Assembly: GCA_017550445.1 (NCBI GenBank)
Contig: JAFZOV010000118.1
Span: 1-61,593, forward strand
Direction: 5' to 3'
Length of the DNA stretch: 61,593 bases
Origin: Fibrobacter sp.
GTDB taxonomy: Bacteria; Fibrobacterota; Fibrobacteria; Fibrobacterales; Fibrobacteraceae
Position numbers and translations under genes: made by a program. Shown here piece after piece: positions 33,701 to 41,529 of this stretch (within the stretch, counting starts at the first letter, position 1; every line of letters starts with the position of its first letter). Under the pieces are notes generated by a model, which saw only the letters and a list, made by a program, of their open reading frames with translations, ran no database searches and was not told the DNA's origin.

Positions 33701-35406
33701 GAAAATCGCTCTTTCTTTTGCCTTTGCTCTCGCTGACCGCAGCGGGTTTGGTTGCGTGTTCCAATAAAGATGTCGCCGGAGGCCCGGGTAGCATTACAAC
33801 GAACGGACTTGCCCTTGTTGATGGGCAGCCCGCGTCTTACGCAACGGTCGCTCTCCGCAAAGTGGACTATAAGGAAAAGTCTGCAGTCGAAGTGAACGCC
33901 TTGGTAAATGCAGATACCTATGCCGATGAAAAGGGCAACTTCAAGGTGGATATTCCTGCCGATGGCAAGTACCGCTTGACAGTGGTACACGATGGCGTAG
34001 CATACTCCAGAGTGGTGACCCGTAGCGAATTTGCTGAAGCCGGTGTTTCGGAAAAGCCCGATACCGTGCGCCTCGAACCGACCGCAGTCCTTGCCGGTGT
34101 CGTAGATATTCCAGAAGGATCGTCTACGGTGTGGGTCGGCATTGTGGGTACAGACGTCTTGGTGAAAACCGACGAAGCCGGCTGGTTCGCACTTTCGTCT
34201 ATTCCGGCAAACGATTCCCTGCAGCTCTATTTCTACAACGAAAGCTACAACAAGAGCCTAGGCGAAAAGGACCTCTTTGTAACTCCGATGGAATCTATTA
34301 TGCAGGATTACCGCGCCGCGGTTCCTGAAGATACGACTACGAAGGATACCGCCGACAAGGATACTGTTGAACCTGAAGAATTCCCGCAGGTTTTGGCTCT
34401 CTTGAAGGACGGCACTCCGGCTACGTATGCGACTGTGGCACTCCGCGCCGTCGATGCTAAAGTCACGGATTACACCGTGCAGAACACGATGGCGGAATCT
34501 GACTTGCACACCGACAAGAATGGCCGTTTTGAAATGGAATGGCCTGAATCGGGCGAATACCGCCTGACGGTTACCAAGGACGGATTTGCCTACTCCAAGA
34601 TTTACAAGGCTAAAGACCTCGCCAAGCTCGACACGCTCCGCCTGGAAGCAACCGCCTCTGTCTCGAGTAAAGTAACACTCCGTTCCGGCGAAGAATTCTT
34701 GTGGGTTGGCGTTTATGGTCTCGATTTGTTGGTCAAGACGAATAACGCAGGCTCCTATGTGCTGCCCAGCGTGCCCGCAAAGGATTCGCTTGATATCTAC
34801 TTTGTAATGCCGGATAGTGCAAAAACCCTTTATGCCGAATGGAAGGCTATCGCCGACCCGTACAACACCAAGTTCACAAGCCCCGTGATGGTGCTGCAGG
34901 ACTTTGAAGGCGGCTTTGATGGCTGGTATGTGAACACGGACGCGCTTTTCAAGGGCACATCGCTTACACCGGCAAAGAAAGTGGCCGATGGCGTTGAATA
35001 CGATTCTACCCGCAAGTCCAAAGTATTCCACGGCAAGTATAAACTCGCCGATGACGATTACGCCTGGGTGCTTATCGGAACGATGTTTGAACATGAGATG
35101 AATTTCTCTGCAATCGATTCTGTGGTATTCTACGCCAAGGGCGACGGAAACATTCGCCTCTCGCTTGAAAACTACATCAACGATACCAAGAGCCTTAAAG
35201 CCGCTACCGATTGGATGCCGCTTTCTAAGGACTGGAAGCGCATCAGCGTGAATCCGGCAGAACTCTGCGTAGGTAACGCCAAGACGGAAACCTGCTTTAC
35301 CTCTTGGAGCGGCGTGAAGAATGTAGTCAAGCAGCTCCACATATTCCCAGCAGACGGCACAGAGTTCTACATCGATGACATCACGCTCTACGGCGCATTG
35401 TTCTAG
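33697..35406 (+). CDS. Lipoprotein with tandem Ig-like domains and a C-terminal CBM11-like domain
   Basis: This 569-aa lipoprotein (lipobox LVAC, Cys21) has two homologous beta-domains at about 35-205 and 230-390. Each opens with a DGxPA-x-YATVALR segment and contains a G-x-YRLTV and a W-VG-x-x-G-x-D-x-LVKT segment. A linker rich in T, D and K separates them. The C-terminal domain (about 395-569) begins VMVLQDFEGGFDGWYVN and ends TEFYIDDITLYGALF, typical of the CBM11/CBM30-like jelly roll in Fibrobacter surface proteins. Its gene is coupled to the TIGR02147 regulator by a 4-nt overlap, suggesting a functional pair, perhaps a surface sensor or binding protein. That role is inference. Confidence 0.8.
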   Translation: MRKSLFLLPLLSLTAAGLVACSNKDVAGGPGSITTNGLALVDGQPASYATVALRKVDYKEKSAVEVNALVNADTYADEKGNFKVDIPADGKYRLTVVHDGVAYSRVVTRSEFAEAGVSEKPDTVRLEPTAVLAGVVDIPEGSSTVWVGIVGTDVLVKTDEAGWFALSSIPANDSLQLYFYNESYNKSLGEKDLFVTPMESIMQDYRAAVPEDTTTKDTADKDTVEPEEFPQVLALLKDGTPATYATVALRAVDAKVTDYTVQNTMAESDLHTDKNGRFEMEWPESGEYRLTVTKDGFAYSKIYKAKDLAKLDTLRLEATASVSSKVTLRSGEEFLWVGVYGLDLLVKTNNAGSYVLPSVPAKDSLDIYFVMPDSAKTLYAEWKAIADPYNTKFTSPVMVLQDFEGGFDGWYVNTDALFKGTSLTPAKKVADGVEYDSTRKSKVFHGKYKLADDDYAWVLIGTMFEHEMNFSAIDSVVFYAKGDGNIRLSLENYINDTKSLKAATDWMPLSKDWKRISVNPAELCVGNAKTETCFTSWSGVKNVVKQLHIFPADGTEFYIDDITLYGALF

Positions 35407-35438
35407 TTAACCGAACCGAGCGCATCATTTATCCTAAT

Positions 35439-35466
35439 GTCATTCCCGGCTTGACCGGGAATCTCC
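35439..35466 (+). repeat. REP-like palindrome
   Basis: GTCATTCCCGG-CTTGA-CCGGGAATCTCC has near-perfect arms and lies 33 nt after the lipoprotein stop. It belongs to the same family as the elements at 50018 and 60078. Confidence 0.8.
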
Positions 35467-35467
35467 A

Positions 35468-35653
35468 TTACTCATACCGAGCAACAATACTCTTGGCGGA
35501 CTCCAAGATCATCTGTTGGAGAGCTTTGGGCTTTTCAACATACGCAATATTCCCGAAGAACATCACCCATTTGACTAGAGCTTCGTTCACCTTGCCCATG
35601 CCCGCCAAGTACACCAAGGCAAACGACCTCACCTCTTGCGAATTCTTCTGCAA
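35468..35653 (-). pseudogene. Possible remnant of a gene, 3-prime end only
   Basis: A 61-codon minus-strand frame without an ATG start encodes a protein-like C-terminus (VRSFALVYLAGMGKVNEALV, FFGNIAYVEKPKALQQMILE). The same frame continues open upstream as YRPHFSRSHLQ until a stop inside the first palindrome unit at 35704-35741. This suggests a gene cut off where the palindrome block begins. The parent family is not recognised. Chance coding remains possible. Confidence 0.3.
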
Positions 35654-35703
35654 ATGACTCCGCGAGAAGTGGGGGCGATAGGTCGATTTTCTTCGAAACC
35701 TAC

Positions 35704-35793
35704 GATTTAGCTAAAAAATAACCCTATTCAACGGCTAAATCTTTACTTTTTTTACGATTTAGCCGAAATATAACCTTATAACTTGGCTAAATC
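35704..35793. repeat. Left palindrome pair flanking the ATPase/nuclease-like gene
   Basis: Two 38-nt palindromic units lie at 35704-35741 and 35756-35793, 14 nt apart. Each begins GATTTAGC and ends GCTAAATC, with a similar AT-rich core. The linker is TTTACTTTTTTTAC. The same two-unit block recurs in direct orientation after the gene, at 37279-37369. The -10 box of the ATPase gene begins 12 nt after the second unit. Confidence 0.9.
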
Positions 35794-35805
35794 TCGATTT
35801 TTATG

Positions 35806-35817
35806 TATATTATGGAC
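35806..35817 (+). promoter_or_regulatory. -10 box placed for a leaderless ATPase-gene transcript
   Basis: TATATT at 35806-35811 is followed by 6 nt and the ATG at 35818; the second palindrome unit covers the expected -35 region, so a protein bound there would control this promoter. Confidence 0.55.
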
Positions 35818-37263
35818 ATGAGCAAGATTGTCCTTTCAAGAAAAAATATTGTCGGTAGGTCCTCCCAACTCGATTCCCTGGAAAAGTACCTGAATTCGGA
35901 TTCCTCCGAATTTATCGCTTTGTACGGTAGGCGTCGTGTTGGCAAAACATTCCTTATCAAGGAGGCTTTGCGCGAATGCCTTTTGTTGCATTTTACAGGG
36001 CGTGAAGGAGCCTCACTCAATCAGCAACTGCTCAATTTTCATTATGCGTTGGTCGATGCCGGTGGAAGTGATTCTATTCCGCAAAATTGGACTGAGGCTT
36101 TCCGATATCTTTCAAAATTTCTTGAAACATCAGCAAACGAGACAAAAATCTTGTTCTTTGATGAGTTGCCCTGGCTGGATTCCCCCAAATCGGGTTTCTT
36201 GGGGGCGCTTGAGTATTTTTGGAACAACTGGGCAAGTTATCGAAACGATATCAAGTTGATTGTTTGCGGCTCGGCTACCTCGTGGATGCTGGACAAGGTA
36301 ATCAATTCTCGTGGTGGGTTACACAATCGCGTGACACATAGGATGCTTATATCCCCCTTCTCGTTGAACGAAGTTGAACAGTATTTTAAGGCGAAAGACT
36401 TTGCATACGAACGTAGCGAAATAATGGAATGCTATATGGCGTTTGGTGGTGTACCCTATTATCTTTCCCTATTCGAAAAAGAAAAGAGTGTCGCGCAGAA
36501 TGTCAACGAACTTTGCTTTGTCAGGGGTGCGGAATTAGATGGTGAGTACGATAGGCTTTTCAAGTCTCTTTTCAAAAATTCGGCACGATATAGTGCTGTT
36601 ATTGATTGCCTTTCCCGCAAGGGAAATGGAATGACCCGTCAAGAAATTGTAGATGAAGCCGGGCTTGTGAATAATGGCAATGTTTCTACCATGCTCAAAG
36701 AATTGGAAGAGTGTGACTTTATCAGGAGTTTTACGCCGTTCGGCAAGAGTTCCAAAGATAAGCTTTACCAGCTGATTGATCTTTATACGTTGTTCTACTC
36801 CCGCTTCATTAAGGGCAAAAAGACTTTCACGAAAAATTATTGGCTGAAAATGCAATCGACTGTGGCGTATTCATCATGGTGCGGCTATGCGTTCGAAAAA
36901 ATTTGCCTTCATCATTTGGAACAAATTGCCTCTTCGCTTGGGATAGATGGTGTCATAAACGAAGCCTGTTCTTGGTCGTATCGGGCCAAGAAGGATGAAG
37001 GCGAAAAGGGGGCTCAAATAGACTTGTTGATTGACCGTAGTGACAAGGTTGTAAACGTCTGCGAGATGAAATATTGTCAGACCGAATTCGAAATTACCAA
37101 AGAGTATTTTTCAAAAATCCAAGAACGGATTGACCTTTTCAAGAAGGTCACCAAAACGAAAAAGAGCGTAGTTCCGGTATTTGTGACATCTTGTGGGCTG
37201 CGCAATAATGCGTATGCGAGAAAGATTACTAGGTCCATCACAATGGATGATTTGTTCAAGTGA
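35818..37263 (+). CDS. Archaeal-type AAA ATPase with C-terminal DUF234 nuclease-like domain
   Basis: This 481-aa protein has an N-terminal P-loop ATPase of the Arch_ATPase family: Walker A GRRRVGKT at 37-44, Walker B KILFFDELPWLD near 115, and sensor segment LIVCGSATSWM. A winged-helix part is near 265-300. The C-terminal DUF234 domain has a PD-(D/E)XK-like arrangement of E360 (FEKICL), D402 (QIDLLID) and E416-x-K418 (CEMK). Such genes are common in Bacteroidetes, Fibrobacter and archaea, and their function is unresolved; defence, toxin or mobility roles have been considered. It is bracketed by direct copies of a palindrome pair, uses more AT-rich codons than its neighbours, and seems horizontally acquired. 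The start at 35818 is set by TATATT 6 nt upstream. Confidence 0.85.
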   Translation: MSKIVLSRKNIVGRSSQLDSLEKYLNSDSSEFIALYGRRRVGKTFLIKEALRECLLLHFTGREGASLNQQLLNFHYALVDAGGSDSIPQNWTEAFRYLSKFLETSANETKILFFDELPWLDSPKSGFLGALEYFWNNWASYRNDIKLIVCGSATSWMLDKVINSRGGLHNRVTHRMLISPFSLNEVEQYFKAKDFAYERSEIMECYMAFGGVPYYLSLFEKEKSVAQNVNELCFVRGAELDGEYDRLFKSLFKNSARYSAVIDCLSRKGNGMTRQEIVDEAGLVNNGNVSTMLKELEECDFIRSFTPFGKSSKDKLYQLIDLYTLFYSRFIKGKKTFTKNYWLKMQSTVAYSSWCGYAFEKICLHHLEQIASSLGIDGVINEACSWSYRAKKDEGEKGAQIDLLIDRSDKVVNVCEMKYCQTEFEITKEYFSKIQERIDLFKKVTKTKKSVVPVFVTSCGLRNNAYARKITRSITMDDLFK

Positions 37264-37278
37264 TGTGCAGAATTACAC

Positions 37279-37369
37279 GATTTAGCCGAGAAACAACCCT
37301 ATTCTATGGCTAAATCTCTACTTTTTTACGCGATTTAGCCGAATTATAACATTATAACTCGGCTAAATC
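37279..37369. repeat. Right palindrome pair flanking the ATPase/nuclease-like gene
   Basis: Two 38-nt units lie at 37279-37316 and 37332-37369, 15 nt apart. The arms GATTTAGCC and GGCTAAATC are perfect, extending to 11 bp in the second unit. They match the left units position by position. The first starts 15 nt after the ATPase stop and is followed by six T residues, so it could also act as a terminator. Confidence 0.9.
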
Positions 37370-37511
37370 TTCAAAATAGTGTCCAAAAGTCAGTCGAAAT
37401 ATCAAGTTTTGGTTAGGATTTTGTTTTCGCCATCCCCAAAATTGCAAGTTTTTTGTCAGTTTTGGGGGCGCCGAATTGGGGTTGTTCCGGCTTATTTCGG
37501 TATGTATCGGC

Positions 37512-37547
37512 TTGTTAACATAGGCGAAATTAAGTATCTTTGTACTT
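37512..37547 (+). promoter_or_regulatory. Promoter of the ispA operon, probably leaderless
   Basis: TTGTTA (37512-37517), a 17-nt spacer and TATCTT (37535-37540) precede the ispA ATG by 7 nt. Both boxes and the spacing are good, and no Shine-Dalgarno is present. Confidence 0.65.
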
Positions 37548-38435
37548 ATGGAAAATCTTGAAAAAGAAGCCTCTGTTGCTCTTGATTACCTTTCCCGCAT
37601 TTCTAAGGAAGCGGAAAAGAAGTTTGAAGAATTTTTGCCGCCCGTAGCCGACCGTCCGGAAAGGCTCCACGAGGCGATGCGTTATTCGATGTTTGCTGGC
37701 GGAAAGCGCCTCCGCCCGGCTTTGGTGCGTGCCGCTTTTGATATGTTCGGTGGTACCGGCAATTCGGTGGACTACGCCATGAGCGCCCTCGAAATGCTCC
37801 ACACCTTTAGCCTGATTCACGATGACCTGCCTTGCATCGACAACGATGACTTTAGACGCGGCAAGCCCACGAGCCACAAGCAGTTTGGCGAAGCTACGGC
37901 CGTGATGGCGGGCGATGCCCTTTGCATTCTGGCATTTGAACTGATGGGCAAGACCGGCAACGCGAAGGCGATTGAAGTTTTGGCACACCTCCTTGGCACT
38001 TACGGCATGATCGGTGGCGAAATGATCGACATCGAATGCGAAGGCAAGAAGGTGGACCTGGAAATTGTCGACTACATCCATTATCACAAGACTGCAGCCC
38101 TGATTGAGGCCTCCTTGGAAGTGGGTGCTCGCCTTGCAAACGCAAGCGAAGACGACATCAAGGTGATCCGCAACTATGGCCGCTCCATTGGCCTTGCCTT
38201 CCAGATTGTGGATGATATCTTGGATATTGTTTCAACGACCGAAGAACTGGGCAAGGATGCCGGTTCTGACATCGAGAAGGGAAAGGCAACTTACCCTGCA
38301 CTCGTGGGCCTCGACAAGTCCCGCGAACGCGCGCACGAACTCTACGAGGAATCGCTCAAGGCTCTGGATGGCCTCAAGTGCGATACCAAGATTCTGCGCT
38401 CCATTGCCGCATTCATCATTACCAGGGTTAAATAA
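37548..38435 (+). CDS. ispA: Farnesyl/geranylgeranyl diphosphate synthase
   Basis: This 295-aa all-helical prenyltransferase condenses IPP with DMAPP and GPP to farnesyl diphosphate for undecaprenyl and quinone chains. The first aspartate-rich motif is DDLPCIDNDD (D92, D93 and D98) with the downstream RRGKPTSH. The second is DDILD at 222-226, with the KD/DIEKGKATYP loop after it. GGKRLRPALV near 51-60 binds IPP. The CID insert within the first motif fits a bacterial FPP synthase. It is the first gene of an operon and overlaps dxs by 1 nt (TAATG). Exact chain length cannot be read with certainty. Confidence 0.9.
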   Translation: MENLEKEASVALDYLSRISKEAEKKFEEFLPPVADRPERLHEAMRYSMFAGGKRLRPALVRAAFDMFGGTGNSVDYAMSALEMLHTFSLIHDDLPCIDNDDFRRGKPTSHKQFGEATAVMAGDALCILAFELMGKTGNAKAIEVLAHLLGTYGMIGGEMIDIECEGKKVDLEIVDYIHYHKTAALIEASLEVGARLANASEDDIKVIRNYGRSIGLAFQIVDDILDIVSTTEELGKDAGSDIEKGKATYPALVGLDKSRERAHELYEESLKALDGLKCDTKILRSIAAFIITRVK

Positions 38436-40303
38436 TGGACCTTAAGAATATCAAGTCCCCCCAGGACATAAAGCATTGCTCTGTCGAGGAGCTTTATCAC
38501 CTGGCGTCGCAGATCCGCGAGACCATTATTGGTCAAGTGGCTAAGCATGGCGGTCACCTGGCGTCTAGCCTTGGTGTGGTGGAACTGACGCTTGCCCTGC
38601 ATTACGTGTTCAACGCCCCGGACGACAAGATTGTGTGGGACGTGGGACACCAGGCCTATGTGCATAAGCTTTTGACGGGTCGTTTTGACCGTTTCGATAC
38701 GCTTCGCCAGCAGGGTGGCATTTCCGGATTTTTGAAGAGGAACGAGAGCGAGTACGACTGCTACGGCGCCGGACATGCGACGACCTCTATTTCGGCTGCC
38801 TTGGGTTTTGCCGTGGCACGCGACCACTTTAAGCACAAGAACAGTGTGGTGGCGGTGATTGGCGACGGCTCCATGACGGGTGGTATGGCTTACGAAGCCA
38901 TCAACAACGCTGGCCTTTCCAAACAGAACATGACCATCATCTTGAATGACAACAAGATGAGCATTGCGCCGAACGTGGGTAACTTTAGCAAGTACCTGAA
39001 CCGCGTAATTTCGGACCCGGTCTACAACAAGATGCGTTCGGACTTGGACCGCCTGATGAAGCGCTTGCCGGGAATTCTGGGAAGCCGCTTCCGCGACTTG
39101 TTCTTGCAGGCGGAAAACGCCGCGAAGACGGTGGTAAAGCCGGGTCGTTTCTTTGAAGACCTGGGCATCCGTTACTTTGGCCCGATCGATGGTCACGACA
39201 TTAACGAACTGATTATGCTGTTGCAGCGCGTCAAGGAACAGCCGGGTCCGTGCCTGGTGCATATCTTGACCGAAAAGGGACGCGGCTTGGACGCTGCAGT
39301 GAAGAACCCGACCAAGTGGCACGGCATTGGACCTTTCGACCCCGAGAGCGGTTTGCCGCTTTCTCCGGGGAGTCCGAATCCGTCGCTCACGCATGTGTTC
39401 GGGCAGACGCTGTTGGAACTGGCGAAAAAGGACGACCGCATTATCGGCATTACGGCTGCGATGCCCACGGGCTGCGGCATGGATATCGTTGCGAAGGAAC
39501 TCCCGGACCGCGTGATTGACGTGGGGATTGCCGAAGAACATGCGCTGACTTTTGCATCGGGCCTTGCCTGCGATGGCGTGGTGCCGGTCGTTGCGATTTA
39601 TTCGAGCTTTATGCAGCGCGCCTATGACCAGATTATACATGACATCGCCTTGCAGAATTTGCATGTGGTGATGGTGCTTGACCGTGCGGGCCTGGTAGGG
39701 GCCGATGGCCCTACCCACCATGGCGCGTTCGACTTGTCTTATTTGCGCACGGTGCCGGGCATTACCATCTTGGCGCCGAGCAACGAAAACGAACTGCGCG
39801 ACATGGTGCGCGCGGCTATCGACATGAAGGGACCTGTCGCGATTCGATACCCGCGCGGGACCGCCCTCGAAGAACACCTGAAGCCCGCTCCCGAAACCGT
39901 GGATGTGAAACTCCCGAAGGTTCTGGAAGAAGGCAAGGACATTCTGCTCTTGGGTGCTGGCTTCATGACGAACGAACTCAAGAAGACTGCTGCTGTGCTG
40001 CGCGAAAACGGCAAGAGCGCAACGGTCGTAGATGCTCGCGTGATCAAGCCGCTTGATACCGAAGCTTACCGCAAGCTCTTTGAAGCACACAAGACGATTG
40101 TGACGCTCGAAGACAACACGCTAGTGGGAGGCTTTGGTTCAGCCATAGCTGAACTGATTGCAGACTTGGGTCTTGAAGGCAAGCGCCTGCTACGCTTTGG
40201 CCTGCCGGACCATTTTGTGGAACAGGGTGAAATTCCTGCCTTGTTCAAGCTTTTGAAAATTGACGGAGAATCCGTCGCCAAACAAATCATGGAAAAAGTA
40301 TGA
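38435..40303 (+). CDS. dxs: 1-Deoxy-D-xylulose-5-phosphate synthase
   Basis: This 622-aa thiamine diphosphate enzyme joins pyruvate and glyceraldehyde 3-phosphate in the first step of the MEP isoprenoid pathway. Family marks are HGGHLASSLGVVELTLALH near 39, DVGHQAYVHKLLTGR near 68, GAGHATTSISAALG near 111, and the TPP-binding VIGDGSMTGGMAYEA near 148, ending LNDN. The transketolase central domain has DVGIAEEHA near 362 and the DRAGLVGADGPTHHG segment. The length is normal. The ATG overlaps the ispA stop, so the two genes of the pathway are coupled. The next gene overlaps its stop by 4 nt. Confidence 0.95.
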   Translation: MDLKNIKSPQDIKHCSVEELYHLASQIRETIIGQVAKHGGHLASSLGVVELTLALHYVFNAPDDKIVWDVGHQAYVHKLLTGRFDRFDTLRQQGGISGFLKRNESEYDCYGAGHATTSISAALGFAVARDHFKHKNSVVAVIGDGSMTGGMAYEAINNAGLSKQNMTIILNDNKMSIAPNVGNFSKYLNRVISDPVYNKMRSDLDRLMKRLPGILGSRFRDLFLQAENAAKTVVKPGRFFEDLGIRYFGPIDGHDINELIMLLQRVKEQPGPCLVHILTEKGRGLDAAVKNPTKWHGIGPFDPESGLPLSPGSPNPSLTHVFGQTLLELAKKDDRIIGITAAMPTGCGMDIVAKELPDRVIDVGIAEEHALTFASGLACDGVVPVVAIYSSFMQRAYDQIIHDIALQNLHVVMVLDRAGLVGADGPTHHGAFDLSYLRTVPGITILAPSNENELRDMVRAAIDMKGPVAIRYPRGTALEEHLKPAPETVDVKLPKVLEEGKDILLLGAGFMTNELKKTAAVLRENGKSATVVDARVIKPLDTEAYRKLFEAHKTIVTLEDNTLVGGFGSAIAELIADLGLEGKRLLRFGLPDHFVEQGEIPALFKLLKIDGESVAKQIMEKV

Positions 40304-41529
40304 GCGAAGAAAATAAAAACCGCACCGTAAAAGTGACTCTGGACCGTAAGTTCGGAGTGAGCGAAAAGCCTGAACGTCGTCCGCGCCGTGACGATGACCG
40401 CGAAGAACGCGGTGGCCGTGAAGGTCGTTCTTTTGGCGACAGAAAGTTTGGCGATAGGAAACCGTTCGGTGACCGTGATCGTGGCGATCGCTGCGAAGGT
40501 CGTTTTGACCGTGAACGCCGTCCGCGCCGCGACGGTGATGACCGTGGCTCCTTCGGAGGCCGCGAAGGTCGCCGTTCCTTTGGTGACAAGCGCTTTGGCG
40601 ACCGTCGCCCGCGCCGCGAATTCGCTTCTGCAGGTGCTCCGATTTACCGCCAGCGCCCCGAAGAACAGAAGGAAGAAGTCGAAGAAGTATTGGACGAAGC
40701 CGCACTCGAAGCACGCGTGGCTCAGGCCGAAGCGAGCGAAGATGCAAACTTCAACCCGCCTTGGTACAAGAAGCTTTTGGCTCTCACCACAGAAAAGGGT
40801 CGCGAACGCGAAGGCCGCTTCCTTGGTGAAGGCGTGCATGTGGTGCAGGAACTCGTGAACAATCACCGCGAACTCGTGATTGGCGTGTACGTGACCGAAG
40901 CCTTTAACGACGAAGCTTTGATTGAACAAATTAACGAAGCCGAAATCAAGTTGAACGTGCTCACCGACGAACAGATGAAGAAGATTTCTTCGACGGTGAC
41001 GACGCAGGGCATCGTTGCAGTCGCACGCATCGCAAGCAAGAAGCCGGTTTATGAATCTAGCCGCAGCGTGATTACGCTCGTGGATGCCGTGCAGGATCCG
41101 GGTAACCTCGGTACGCTTTTCCGCACGAGCCTTGGCTTTGGTTCCGATGGCATGATTCTTGGCCGCGGCACCGTGAGCCCGTTCAATCCGAAGGTCGTGC
41201 GCGGTTCCTCGGGAACCTTCCTCCGCGTGCCTTTTGAATTCGACGTGGATCTCGTGGATCAAATCAACTTCTTGCGCAGCAAGGGCTACACCATCATCGC
41301 TACTGACTTGCATGCCAAGCAGTCTCTGCGCCAGATTCCGCAGAATAAGCTCCGCAAGATGGCTTTCCTCGTGGGTAACGAAGGTGCTGGCACCAACCCG
41401 TACTTCATTGAACTCGCCGACGAAACGGTGAAGATTCCGATGAGCAGCGAACTCGAATCCTTGAACGTCGCCGTCACTCACGGTATCCTTAGCTACGAAG
41501 CCGCCCAGATTCAAGAGGATCTTAAGTAA
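40300..41529 (+). CDS. SpoU/TrmH-family RNA methyltransferase with disordered RG-rich N-terminus
   Basis: This 409-aa protein has two parts. The C-terminal 270 residues form a SPOUT 2-prime-O-methyltransferase of the TrmH/RlmB kind, with a substrate-binding domain (about 150-235) and the knot motifs LVDAVQDPGNLGTLFRTSLG, FLVGNEGAGTN and IPMSSELESLNVAVTHGI. It methylates rRNA or tRNA; the exact target is not readable. The N-terminal 110 residues are low complexity, with repeated FGDR/FGDK and RR, RG and GG pairs. They look like a disordered RNA-binding tail similar to RGG boxes. It overlaps dxs by 4 nt and pyrF by 1 nt. Confidence 0.87.
   Translation: MSEENKNRTVKVTLDRKFGVSEKPERRPRRDDDREERGGREGRSFGDRKFGDRKPFGDRDRGDRCEGRFDRERRPRRDGDDRGSFGGREGRRSFGDKRFGDRRPRREFASAGAPIYRQRPEEQKEEVEEVLDEAALEARVAQAEASEDANFNPPWYKKLLALTTEKGREREGRFLGEGVHVVQELVNNHRELVIGVYVTEAFNDEALIEQINEAEIKLNVLTDEQMKKISSTVTTQGIVAVARIASKKPVYESSRSVITLVDAVQDPGNLGTLFRTSLGFGSDGMILGRGTVSPFNPKVVRGSSGTFLRVPFEFDVDLVDQINFLRSKGYTIIATDLHAKQSLRQIPQNKLRKMAFLVGNEGAGTNPYFIELADETVKIPMSSELESLNVAVTHGILSYEAAQIQEDLK

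Noticed and set aside
35704..37369. CRISPR array
   Set aside because: Only two palindromic units per side, separated by near-identical T-rich linkers of 14-15 nt rather than unique spacers; no cas genes.
37379..37561. 60-codon frame between the right palindrome block and ispA
   Set aside because: Non-ATG start, no ribosome site, unlikely protein composition, and it covers the ispA promoter.
38342..40090. 582-codon minus-strand open frame over dxs
   Set aside because: It is a long antisense shadow caused by biased codon use; dxs is complete with all motifs and is translationally coupled to its neighbours.
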